NCBI GenBank assembly: GCA_964195485.1
Contig: CAXMPG010000137.1
Coordinates: forward strand, 1 to 50,772
Reading direction: 5' to 3'
DNA length: 50,772 nt
Source of the DNA: CAJXZP01 sp964195485
GTDB lineage: Bacteria > Bacteroidota > Bacteroidia > Flavobacteriales_G > Salibacteraceae
Shown: positions 35,673-43,230 of the stretch, one piece after another
Layout: each line of letters starts with the position of its first letter
Position numbering within the stretch: position 1 is the stretch's first letter
Made by a program: the position numbers and the translations under genes
The notes under the pieces: generated by a model
The model's input: the letters and a program-made list of their open reading frames with translations, nothing else
Databases searched by the model: none
Told to the model about the DNA's origin: nothing

Positions 35673-36224
35673 TTATTTAGCCGCTGTTTTACCAGCTTTT
35701 CTACGAATATGTTCACCTTGAAAACGAATACCTTTTCCTTTATATGGCTCAGGTTTACGTAAAGATCTAAGTTTTGCAGCAATAGCTCCAATCAACTGTT
35801 TGTCATGCGACTCAAAAGTTACGATTGGTGCTTTACCTCTCTCAGATACAGCGGTACAACTTACTTCTTTGGGTAAAACGAATACAATTCCGTGCGAGTA
35901 TCCTAATGATAACTCTAAATTTTGACCTTTAAGTGTAGCTCTAAAACCAACACCTACAAGTTCCATCACTTTTTTATAACCAACAGTTACACCTTCAATC
36001 ATGTTAAAGATTAATGAGCGGTATAAACCATGCTTAGCTTTGTGATCTTTTATTTCAGTTGAGCGAGAAACAACAATCTTTCCATCTTCTTCCTTTACAG
36101 AAATAGCTGGATCAAAAGTTTGAGTAAGCTCACCTTTAACTCCCTTAACGGTTACAACATTATCAGTGATTGATACAGTAACTCCTTGAGGAATATCTAC
36201 TGGCAAATTTCCTATTCTAGACAT
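35673..36224 (-). CDS. rplF: 50S ribosomal protein L6
   Basis: L6 sits near the factor-binding site and sarcin-ricin loop. The start ATG at 36224 gives the family N terminus MSRIGNLPVDIPQGV; the frame is open nine codons further upstream into the intergenic region and the end of rpsH, but that extension has no family support. The C-terminal signature PEPYKGKGIRFQGEHIRRK is intact. The length is 183 residues. Confidence 0.97.
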   Translation of the reverse strand: MSRIGNLPVDIPQGVTVSITDNVVTVKGVKGELTQTFDPAISVKEEDGKIVVSRSTEIKDHKAKHGLYRSLIFNMIEGVTVGYKKVMELVGVGFRATLKGQNLELSLGYSHGIVFVLPKEVSCTAVSERGKAPIVTFESHDKQLIGAIAAKLRSLRKPEPYKGKGIRFQGEHIRRKAGKTAAK

Positions 36225-36235
36225 CTCTTTTTCTT

Positions 36236-36631
36236 TTAATAAATGGAGCAAATGTACTCGCCACCTACGTTAAGCTTTCTAGCTTCTTTATCTGTAATAA
36301 CACCTTTAGAAGTTGAAAGGATGGCAACGCCTAATCCATTCAAAACACGAGGTAAATCACCAGCATTTACATACTTTCTTAAACCTGGCTTACTAACTCT
36401 AGTAAGGTTTTTAATAGCTGCTTCTTTAGTCTCTCTATCGTACTTTAATGCAACTTTGATATTCCCTCCGGGAGTATCTGATTCTAATTTGAAGTTAAGG
36501 ATATAACCTTTGTCAAATAGAATCTTTGTCATTTCTCTTTTTATACCAGAAGATGGAATATCCACAACACGGTGTCCCGCTTTTTGTGCATTCCTAATTC
36601 TAGTCAAATAATCTGCGATTGGATCAGTCAT
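36236..36631 (-). CDS. rpsH: 30S ribosomal protein S8
   Basis: S8 binds the central domain of 16S rRNA and in E. coli represses the spc operon. The 131-residue protein begins MTDPIADYLTRIRNAQKAGH and ends with the conserved LSTSKGVITDKEARKLNVGGEYICSIY. The gene lies between rpsN and rplF. Confidence 0.97.
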   Translation of the reverse strand: MTDPIADYLTRIRNAQKAGHRVVDIPSSGIKREMTKILFDKGYILNFKLESDTPGGNIKVALKYDRETKEAAIKNLTRVSKPGLRKYVNAGDLPRVLNGLGVAILSTSKGVITDKEARKLNVGGEYICSIY

Positions 36632-36661
36632 CTCTGTCTAATTAATATCGTTTATAAATAA

Positions 36662-36931
36662 TTACCAACTTGCTTTTTTCACACCTGGAACGAGCCCCTG
36701 AGAGGCTAATTCTCTAAAGGTTACTCTTGATACACCAAAATGACGCATATATCCTCTTGGACGTCCCGTTATTTTACAACGGTTATGCGCTCTTACTGGT
36801 GAAGAGTTCTTAGGTAGTTTTTGTAAACCTTCCCAATCACCTTCTGCTTTCAATAGAGCTCTTTTCTCAGCGTATTTTTCAATCATCGCTGCGCGTTTAC
36901 GCTCTCTTGCCTTCATTGATTCTTTTGCCAT
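36662..36931 (-). CDS. rpsN: 30S ribosomal protein S14
   Basis: An 89-residue S14 (MAKESMKARERKRAAMIEKY, ending SRVTFRELASQGLVPGVKKASW). It lacks the CxxC zinc motifs of the 61-residue type and is shorter than the 101-residue E. coli form, matching the intermediate zinc-free class. The gene lies 6 bases after rplE. Confidence 0.96.
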   Translation of the reverse strand: MAKESMKARERKRAAMIEKYAEKRALLKAEGDWEGLQKLPKNSSPVRAHNRCKITGRPRGYMRHFGVSRVTFRELASQGLVPGVKKASW

Positions 36932-36937
36932 CTTAAC

Positions 36938-37483
36938 TTATTTTTTAAATGGAAAACCAAAGTTTTTTAATAATTCGAATCCTTCCTCATCTGTTTTCGC
37001 AGATGTCACGAAAGTAATATCCATTCCTGTAATATTAGGAATTTTATCGATATCAATTTCAGGAAACATTATTTGCTCTTTAATCCCAACGTTATAGTTA
37101 CCTCTACCGTCTAATTTTGTCTTAACTCCGCGGAAATCACGGGTTCTAGGAAGTGCTACTCTTAAAAATCTTTCTAAGAATTCGTACATCTTGTCATTAC
37201 GTAAAGTAACTTTTGCCCCTACAGGCATTCCTTTACGCAATTTAAAGTTGGAAATATCCTTTTTGGACATCGTTGCGAATGCTTTTTGTCCTGAAATCAT
37301 AGTCATTTCATTCACGGCATTCTCCACTAATTTTTTATCAATTGTTGCTTGACCAACACCTTGACTTAAAATTATTTTCTCCAACTTTGGTACCTGCATT
37401 ACACTTGTATAAGAGAACTTCTCTTTAAGTACAGGAACGATTTCATCGCTATATTTTTTTCTAAGATTTGGTGTATATCCCAT
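36938..37483 (-). CDS. rplE: 50S ribosomal protein L5
   Basis: L5 binds 5S rRNA and contacts the P-site tRNA. The ATG at 37483 shares one base with the rplX stop codon (TGATG), so coupling is likely; a GTG one codon upstream is possible but unneeded. The conserved blocks EKIILSQGVGQA, LRKGMPVGAKVTLR and RDFRGV are present, with length 181 residues. Confidence 0.97.
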   Translation of the reverse strand: MGYTPNLRKKYSDEIVPVLKEKFSYTSVMQVPKLEKIILSQGVGQATIDKKLVENAVNEMTMISGQKAFATMSKKDISNFKLRKGMPVGAKVTLRNDKMYEFLERFLRVALPRTRDFRGVKTKLDGRGNYNVGIKEQIMFPEIDIDKIPNITGMDITFVTSAKTDEEGFELLKNFGFPFKK

Positions 37484-37803
37484 CACTTAACCTCTGTATT
37501 TGATTTAACAGAAAACCTAGTGGTTTTTCCATCAGAATCTGATTTACGAATAGTACGTGAAGGAACTCCATTACTATCAATTACCATAAGGTTTGATATA
37601 TGGATACCTGCTTCGCTTTCTTCAATCCCACCTTGAGGACTTGTAGCCGATGGTTTAACATGCTTTTTAGCCATGTTTAACTCTTCAACTAATGCGCGAT
37701 CACGCTTTGCATTTAAACCAAGAACTTTTCCTGATTTACCTTTATAATTACCAGCAGTAACCATTACGTTATCGCCAATTTTTATGTGAAGTTTGTTTCT
37801 CAT
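37483..37803 (-). CDS. rplX: 50S ribosomal protein L24
   Basis: L24 starts large-subunit assembly. The KOW motif (KIGDNVMVTAGNYKGKSGKVL, about residues 7-27) and the GGIEESEAGIHISNLMVID segment are present in 106 residues. It overlaps rplE by one base. Confidence 0.96.
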   Translation of the reverse strand: MRNKLHIKIGDNVMVTAGNYKGKSGKVLGLNAKRDRALVEELNMAKKHVKPSATSPQGGIEESEAGIHISNLMVIDSNGVPSRTIRKSDSDGKTTRFSVKSNTEVK

Positions 37804-37815
37804 AATTCTTAATTA

Positions 37816-38184
37816 TTAAAGCACTTCTGGTGCAAGAGATACAATTTTCATGAATTGCTTGTCTCGTAATTCACGAGCAACAGGTCCGAAAATACGGGTT
37901 CCTCTCATCTCGCCACCGTCATTTAATAACACAACTGCGTTATCATCAAAACGGATATACGTTCCATCTGCTCTTCTAATTTCTTTCTTTACTCTAACAA
38001 CTACCGCTTTAGATACCGTACCTTTCTTTACGTTTCCGTTTGGCATTGCCTGCTTAATAGTAACAACAACTTTATCACCAATAGAAGCATATCTGCGTTT
38101 TGTTCCGCCAAGTACTCTAATAACTAGAACTTCTTTTGCTCCACTGTTATCAGCTACTCTTAATCTTGATTCCGTTTGTACCAT
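37816..38184 (-). CDS. rplN: 50S ribosomal protein L14
   Basis: L14 forms an intersubunit bridge and is the docking site of the silencing factor RsfS. The 122-residue protein starts MVQTESRLRVADNSGAKEVL and shows AVVVRVKKEIRRADGTYIRFDDNA and GTRIFGPVARELR, the family consensus. Confidence 0.98.
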   Translation of the reverse strand: MVQTESRLRVADNSGAKEVLVIRVLGGTKRRYASIGDKVVVTIKQAMPNGNVKKGTVSKAVVVRVKKEIRRADGTYIRFDDNAVVLLNDGGEMRGTRIFGPVARELRDKQFMKIVSLAPEVL

Positions 38185-38208
38185 GACTGTCTAACTCTAT
38201 TAGTATTA

Positions 38209-38463
38209 TTACTTAGCTTTTTCAAGAATTTCAACAAGTCTCCAGTTCTTATTCTTAGAGAGTTTTCTTGTTTCCATTATCTTAACTGTATCGCCAATAT
38301 TACATTCATTATTTTCGTCATGTGCCACAAACTTAGATGACATCTTAACGAACTTTCCATACATTGGGTGCTTAACTTTTCGTTCAATCATAACAACAAT
38401 AGATTTCTCCATTTTGTTAGAGGATACTACTCCAACTCTCTCTTTTCTCAGGTTCCTTTCCAT
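38209..38463 (-). CDS. rpsQ: 30S ribosomal protein S17
   Basis: An 84-residue OB-fold protein that binds the 5' domain of 16S rRNA. MERNLRKERVGVVSSNKMEK, ERKVKHPMYGKFVK and GDTVKIMETRKLSKNKNWRLV match the S17 pattern. It lies 4 bases after rpmC. Confidence 0.97.
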   Translation of the reverse strand: MERNLRKERVGVVSSNKMEKSIVVMIERKVKHPMYGKFVKMSSKFVAHDENNECNIGDTVKIMETRKLSKNKNWRLVEILEKAK

Positions 38464-38467
38464 GGTC

Positions 38468-38671
38468 CTAACCTTTATTTTCGTTAATTGCTCTTCTTCC
38501 TTGTTCTGACTTCAAACGAGCAACGTTTCTTCTTGCGTCACGAATCTGTAATGGGTTCTCCAATGGAGAGACAGTGTGAACCATCTTTAATTTTTGAAGT
38601 GTAGCTGTTTCAACTTCAATTCTTTCAACAAGTTCGTTTGCTGAAAGCTCTTTTACTTCTGATTGCTTCAT
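38468..38671 (-). CDS. rpmC: 50S ribosomal protein L29
   Basis: A 67-residue two-helix protein (SEVKELSANELVERIEVETA, ending NVARLKSEQGRRAINENKG) located at the peptide exit tunnel, where it forms part of the signal recognition particle and trigger factor docking site. It lies between rplP and rpsQ. Confidence 0.96.
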   Translation of the reverse strand: MKQSEVKELSANELVERIEVETATLQKLKMVHTVSPLENPLQIRDARRNVARLKSEQGRRAINENKG

Positions 38672-38681
38672 CTTCTATATA

Positions 38682-39101
38682 TTAAGCGGTGTAGTCCTTA
38701 CGAACAACAAATTTACATTTCATTGGAAGTTTTTGAGCTCCCAAGCGTAACGCTTCTTTTGCTATATCTAAACTTACCCCATCCAGTTCATAAAGAATTC
38801 TACCTGGTTTAATTTTACATACCCAGTGATCCAAAGCTCCTTTACCTTTACCCATCCTTACTTCAGCTGGCTTGTTTGTAATTGGAGTATCTGGAAAAAT
38901 TCTAATCCAAACTTGACCTTCTCTCTTCATGTGTCTTGTCATTGCAATACGAGCGGCTTCAATTTGTCTTGAAGTTAATCTACCCATTGCTAATGCTTTG
39001 ATACCGAAAGAACCAAATGAAATAGTGCTTCCTCTTTGCGCTAATCCTTTAATCCTTCCTTTCTGGACTCTTCTACGTTTTACCTTTTTTGGTTGTAACA
39101 T
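38682..39101 (-). CDS. rplP: 50S ribosomal protein L16
   Basis: L16 lies near the A-site tRNA elbow. The 139-residue protein starts MLQPKKVKRRRVQKGRIKGL and carries RQIEAARIAMTRHMKREGQVWIRIFPD and the MGKGKGALDHWVCKIKPG loop next to the peptidyl-transferase centre. Confidence 0.98.
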   Translation of the reverse strand: MLQPKKVKRRRVQKGRIKGLAQRGSTISFGSFGIKALAMGRLTSRQIEAARIAMTRHMKREGQVWIRIFPDTPITNKPAEVRMGKGKGALDHWVCKIKPGRILYELDGVSLDIAKEALRLGAQKLPMKCKFVVRKDYTA

Positions 39102-39126
39102 TTCTATTAATCTTTACAGTCCGTAA

Positions 39127-39837
39127 TTATTTTCTTCTTCCTCTAAATTTCCCGCCTTTAGGTCCTCTTGGTCCTTTTTGCTTCGCTCCGATGTTTGGAG
39201 ATAAGTCACGTTTACCGTAAACTTCACCATTACAAATCCAAACTTTCACACCAATACGGCCGTAAGTTGTATGCGCTTCAACCAACGCATAGTCGATATT
39301 AGCACGGAATGTATGTAATGGAGTACGTCCCTCTTTATAGTTTTCTGAACGCGCCATTTCAGCACCATTCAATCGACCAGAAATTTGAACTTTAATTCCT
39401 TCTGCACCACTTCTCATGGTAGATTGAATTGACATTTTAATTGCTCTTCTGTAAGAAATTCTTCCTTCAATTTGACGAGCAACACTCTCCGCAACTAAAC
39501 GTGCTTCAAGCTCAGGTCTCTTAATTTCAAAGATGTTAATTTGAACTTCACTATTCGTGATTTTCTTTAGCTCTTCTTTTAATTTATCAACCTCAGAACC
39601 ACCTTTACCAATGATAATACCAGGACGTGCTGTATTAATAGTAACTGTAATTAATTTTAATGTTCTTTCAATGATGATTCTAGAGATACTTGCTTTACGC
39701 AATCTAGCGTACAAGTATCTTCTAATTTTATGATCATCTGCTAATTTATCACCGTAATCATTTCCTCCGTACCATGCTGAGTCCCAGCCGCGAATAAAAC
39801 CTAAACGGTTAGCTATTGGATTTGTTTTTTGTCCCAT
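39127..39837 (-). CDS. rpsC: 30S ribosomal protein S3
   Basis: S3 lines the mRNA entry site and has helicase-related function. The 236-residue protein has the KH domain with GKGGSEVDKLKEELKK near 76-91 and the C-terminal domain (ISGRLNGAEMARSE, GVKVWICNGEVYGKRDL). The gene begins one base before the rplV stop region, with essentially no spacer. Confidence 0.98.
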   Translation of the reverse strand: MGQKTNPIANRLGFIRGWDSAWYGGNDYGDKLADDHKIRRYLYARLRKASISRIIIERTLKLITVTINTARPGIIIGKGGSEVDKLKEELKKITNSEVQINIFEIKRPELEARLVAESVARQIEGRISYRRAIKMSIQSTMRSGAEGIKVQISGRLNGAEMARSENYKEGRTPLHTFRANIDYALVEAHTTYGRIGVKVWICNGEVYGKRDLSPNIGAKQKGPRGPKGGKFRGRRK

Positions 39838-39838
39838 C

Positions 39839-40240
39839 TTATTTATTCTCCGTTTTAGCGTCTACTACTAGTGTTACGTGATTTGATCTTTTACGAACTC
39901 TGTGAGCACGTCCTTGTGGTGCAGGTTGAATACGTTTCAACATTCTACCACCATCAACTTTCACTTCTGAAATGTATAAATTAGCATCTTCCCAGCTATT
40001 ACCCGTTTTCACTTCGTAATTTGCAATGGCAGATCTTAATAATTTCTCCATTCTAATAGATGCCTCTTTTTTCGAGAATTGCAAAACAGCCGAAGCTTTT
40101 TGCACATCCATACCTCTTACCAGGTCAGCCACTAGTCTCATTTTACGAGGACTAGTTGGGCAGTTATTCAATCTAGCAACGTAATACGTTTTACGTGCCT
40201 CTTTAGCTGCCTCAGCTTTCGTTTTCTTTCTTGAACCCAT
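39839..40240 (-). CDS. rplV: 50S ribosomal protein L22
   Basis: L22 extends a beta hairpin into the exit tunnel. The 133-residue protein shows LNNCPTSPRKMRLVADLVRG and the hairpin region GGRMLKRIQPAPQGRAHRVRKRSNH, standard for the family. The basic N-terminal 20 residues form a short extension. Confidence 0.97.
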   Translation of the reverse strand: MGSRKKTKAEAAKEARKTYYVARLNNCPTSPRKMRLVADLVRGMDVQKASAVLQFSKKEASIRMEKLLRSAIANYEVKTGNSWEDANLYISEVKVDGGRMLKRIQPAPQGRAHRVRKRSNHVTLVVDAKTENK

Positions 40241-40265
40241 GTTTGTATAAATTTCCTAAATGGAA

Positions 40266-40535
40266 CTATCTTTTCTTGTTATTACCATGACCTCTAAAGG
40301 TTCTGGTAGGAGAAAATTCTCCTAGTTTGTGACCTACCATGTTTTCATTTACAAAAACTGGAATAAACTTTTTCCCATTATGAACAGCTACAGTCAATCC
40401 AACAAACTCAGGAGTAATCATTGATGCTCTTGACCAAGTTTTGATTGTAGTCTTCTTAGTTGAATCATGAGCTTCTGATACTCTTTGAGCCAACTTATAA
40501 TGTACAAATGGGGGTTTCTTTAACGACCTACTCAT
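40266..40535 (-). CDS. rpsS: 30S ribosomal protein S19
   Basis: S19 pairs with S13 in the 30S head. The 89-residue protein starts MSRSLKKPPFVHYKL and shows the signature NMVGHKLGEFSPTRTFRGHG. It lies between rplB and rplV. Confidence 0.98.
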   Translation of the reverse strand: MSRSLKKPPFVHYKLAQRVSEAHDSTKKTTIKTWSRASMITPEFVGLTVAVHNGKKFIPVFVNENMVGHKLGEFSPTRTFRGHGNNKKR

Positions 40536-40542
40536 TTCCTAA

Positions 40543-41364
40543 TTATTTACGTCTTTCGATAATGTACTTACTTGATCCTTTCTTTGGTGCTCTAGTTTTA
40601 TAACCTTTAGCTGGAATACCATTTCTTGATCTTGGATGTCCACCTGAAGATTTACCTTCACCACCACCCATTGGGTGATCAACTGGATTCATTGCAACCC
40701 CTCTAACTCTTGGTCTACGTCCTGCCCATCTGTTCGCACCTGCTTTACCTTGACGGGTAAGAGCGTGATCAGAATTTGATACAGAACCAATTGTAGCCAT
40801 ACATGTTAAAAGAATCAATCTCATTTCACCTGAAGGCAATTTGATTACAGCAAACTTTCCGTCTTTTGCAGCCAATTGAGCATAAGTACCAGCACTACGT
40901 GCCATCTTTGCTCCTTGTCCAGGATTCAACTCAATACTATGAATAATTGTACCTAATGGAATCTCACTTAAATATAGAGAGTTTCCTACTTCTGGTTGCG
41001 CTTCTTTACCCGAGGTTAAAGTCATGCCAACCTCCAGTCCTGTAGGTGCAATAATGTATCTTTTTTCACCGTCAGTATAAACTAACAATGCGATTCTAGC
41101 TGATCTATTTGGATCGTACTCGATAGTTGATACTCTCGCGTCCATTCCAAATTTGTCACGTTTAAAATCAATGATTCTATAACGTTGCTTGTGCCCACCA
41201 CCGATATTACGGATAGTCATACGACCTGTAGCATTTCTACCACCAGATCTTTTCTTAGGAGCTAACAAACTTTTCTCTGGTCTATCAGTAGTAACTGTTT
41301 CAAATTGAGAAACAATTCTAAACCTTTGTCCAGGTGTTGTTGGTTTTAATTTTCTTACCGCCAT
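40543..41364 (-). CDS. rplB: 50S ribosomal protein L2
   Basis: L2 is a core 23S rRNA binder needed for subunit association and near the peptidyl-transferase centre. The 273-residue protein shows GGRNATGRMTIRNIGGGHKQRYR and the C-terminal loop MNPVDHPMGGGEGKSSGGHPRS. The His corresponding to E. coli His229 is kept (first His of the loop); the following His of E. coli (HPH) is Met here. Confidence 0.98.
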   Translation of the reverse strand: MAVRKLKPTTPGQRFRIVSQFETVTTDRPEKSLLAPKKRSGGRNATGRMTIRNIGGGHKQRYRIIDFKRDKFGMDARVSTIEYDPNRSARIALLVYTDGEKRYIIAPTGLEVGMTLTSGKEAQPEVGNSLYLSEIPLGTIIHSIELNPGQGAKMARSAGTYAQLAAKDGKFAVIKLPSGEMRLILLTCMATIGSVSNSDHALTRQGKAGANRWAGRRPRVRGVAMNPVDHPMGGGEGKSSGGHPRSRNGIPAKGYKTRAPKKGSSKYIIERRK

Positions 41365-41374
41365 TTCCTATTTA

Positions 41375-41665
41375 TTAGATATTGCTGTAAAAATCAATTT
41401 CATCACCGTCTTTAAGAGTAACAATGGCTTTCTTATAATGACCTGTGTTACCTTTAACTACTCCAGCTTTCGTGAAACGTGATTTTGCCTTTCCAGCCTG
41501 AATCATTGTGTTAATCTTCTCAACAGTCACATCATAAGCTGCCTCGATAGCCGCTCTGATCTCAATCTTGTTGGCTCTACGATCTACTACAAAAGCGTAT
41601 CTGTTTAGAGTTTCCCCTAACTCAGTCATCTTTTCTGTAATAATTGGTTTCTTAATAATATCCAT
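41375..41665 (-). CDS. rplW: 50S ribosomal protein L23
   Basis: L23 lies at the exit tunnel and docks trigger factor and SRP. The 96-residue protein begins MDIIKKPIITEKMTEL and shows YAFVVDRRANKIEIRAAIEAAYDVTVEKINT. It lies between rplD and rplB. Confidence 0.97.
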   Translation of the reverse strand: MDIIKKPIITEKMTELGETLNRYAFVVDRRANKIEIRAAIEAAYDVTVEKINTMIQAGKAKSRFTKAGVVKGNTGHYKKAIVTLKDGDEIDFYSNI

Positions 41666-41668
41666 GAC

Positions 41669-42295
41669 TTAAATTAAATTTTGCTCGATTACATTAAGTG
41701 ACCCTTCACATAACAGAACTTTATTCGCATTCGAAATATCGTAAGTGTTTAATTCTAAAGCATTTATCACTTTAGCACCTTTCAAATTTCGAGCCGACAA
41801 ATATATGTTTTTATTCTCTTCAGCAACAACTAAAAGAGACTTTTTACCAAGAAGATCAAAATTGTTTAAAAACTCTGAGTAATCCTTTGTCTTAATTGCG
41901 TCAAAACTTAAGTTCTCCATCACGATTAATTCCCCTTTTTCTAACTTCGCAGTTAAAGCAGAACGTCTCGCAACTTTTCTTAATTTTTTGTTCAATTTGA
42001 AACTATAGTTTCTAGGTCTTGGACCGAACATACGACCACCACCTCTAAACACACCAGACTTAATACTACCCGCACGAGCAGTACCTGTTCCTTTCTGTTT
42101 CTTAATTTTACGAGTACTACCCGTAATTTCAGCTCTCTCTTTTGACTTATGTGTACCTTGACGTTGGTTAGCCAAGTATAACTTAATATCAAGATAGAAA
42201 GCATGTTCGTTAAGTTCAACAGCGTAAACGCTATCACTTAACTCAACCTTCTTTTTGGTCTCTTTTCCTTTAGTATCGAATAAAGCTACTTTCAT
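41669..42295 (-). CDS. rplD: 50S ribosomal protein L4
   Basis: L4 sends a loop into the exit tunnel. In E. coli it is the autogenous repressor of the S10 operon. The 208-residue protein shows the loop KKQKGTGTARAGSIKSGVFRGGG and MFGPRPRNYSFKLNKKLRK. Its ATG overlaps the rplC stop by one base (TAATG). Confidence 0.97.
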   Translation of the reverse strand: MKVALFDTKGKETKKKVELSDSVYAVELNEHAFYLDIKLYLANQRQGTHKSKERAEITGSTRKIKKQKGTGTARAGSIKSGVFRGGGRMFGPRPRNYSFKLNKKLRKVARRSALTAKLEKGELIVMENLSFDAIKTKDYSEFLNNFDLLGKKSLLVVAEENKNIYLSARNLKGAKVINALELNTYDISNANKVLLCEGSLNVIEQNLI

Positions 42296-42912
42296 TATTT
42301 CTCAACTATTACGTATGAACCATTTGATCCTGGGATCGCACCTTTCACAATTAGTACATTGTTTTCTTTATCAACCTTCAATACTTGAAGATTTAAAACT
42401 TTCACTTTCTCATTTCCCATTTGGCCTGCCATACGCATACCTTTGAAAACACGAGCAGGATAAGATGCCGCTCCAATTGAACCTGGCGCACGCAATCTGT
42501 TATGTTGACCGTGAGTTGCTTGTCCAACACCGGCAAAGCCGTGTCTTTTTACAACTCCCTGAAAACCTTTACCCTTTGAGGTTCCAGTTACATCAACAAA
42601 TTCTCCTTCTTCAAATACATCTGCCGCTACTTCATCGCCAAGTTCCATTCCGTTTCCGAAACCTTTAAACTCAACCAATTTTCTTTTTGGAGATGTGCCA
42701 GCCTTTTTAAAATGCCCTTTAAGAGCATTCGTGGTGTTTTTCTCTTTAGCATCACCGAAACCTAATTGAACAGCTACATAACCGTCAACTTCTTCAGTTC
42801 TAACTTGAGTCACAACACATGGACCAGCCTCAATTACCGTACAAGGTATGTTCTTTCCATCTTCTGTGAAGATGCTAGTCATACCTAGTTTTTTACCTAT
42901 AATTCCTGACAT
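42295..42912 (-). CDS. rplC: 50S ribosomal protein L3
   Basis: L3 reaches toward the peptidyl-transferase centre. The 205-residue protein begins MSGIIGKKLGMTSIFTEDGK and contains VTGTSKGKGFQGVVKRHGFAG and ATHGQHNRLRAPGSIGA with the conserved Gln. One-base overlap with rplD. Confidence 0.98.
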   Translation of the reverse strand: MSGIIGKKLGMTSIFTEDGKNIPCTVIEAGPCVVTQVRTEEVDGYVAVQLGFGDAKEKNTTNALKGHFKKAGTSPKRKLVEFKGFGNGMELGDEVAADVFEEGEFVDVTGTSKGKGFQGVVKRHGFAGVGQATHGQHNRLRAPGSIGAASYPARVFKGMRMAGQMGNEKVKVLNLQVLKVDKENNVLIVKGAIPGSNGSYVIVEK

Positions 42913-42920
42913 GGTAATAA

Positions 42921-43226
42921 TTAAACTTTAATTTCTACTTCTACACCACTTGGTAATTCTAACTTCATCAGCGCGTCAACAGTTTTTGACGATGATGAAT
43001 ATATATCAAGCAATCTCTTGTGGTCATTTAATTGAAATTGCTCTCTTGATTTCTTATTCACGTGAGGTGACTTAAGTACCGTGAAAATTTTACGGTGAGT
43101 TGGCAATGGAATTGGTCCATTAACTACCGCACCTGTTGATTTAACCGTTTTCACGATTTTTTCAGCTGACTTATCCACCAAGTTATGGTCGTAAGACTTT
43201 AGTTTTATTCTAATCTTTTGAGCCAT
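42921..43226 (-). CDS. rpsJ: 30S ribosomal protein S10 (NusE)
   Basis: S10 is part of the 30S head and, as NusE, of transcription antitermination complexes. The 101-residue protein shows IRIKLKSYDHNLVDKSAEKIV and SPHVNKKSREQFQLNDHKRLLDI. It follows fusA by 4 bases; the tuf gene often found here in other phyla is absent, as is usual in Bacteroidota. Confidence 0.98.
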   Translation of the reverse strand: MAQKIRIKLKSYDHNLVDKSAEKIVKTVKSTGAVVNGPIPLPTHRKIFTVLKSPHVNKKSREQFQLNDHKRLLDIYSSSSKTVDALMKLELPSGVEVEIKV

Positions 43227-43230
43227 GATA

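Noticed and set aside
36662..36931. Short S14 and zinc-free L36 as signs of transfer
   Set aside because: Both are common ribosomal protein variants and sit in their normal operon positions.
40660..40690. Met in place of the second His in the L2 loop (HPMGGGEG)
   Set aside because: The functionally important first His is kept, and to my recollection HPM is common in Bacteroidota L2, so it is not a notable mutation.
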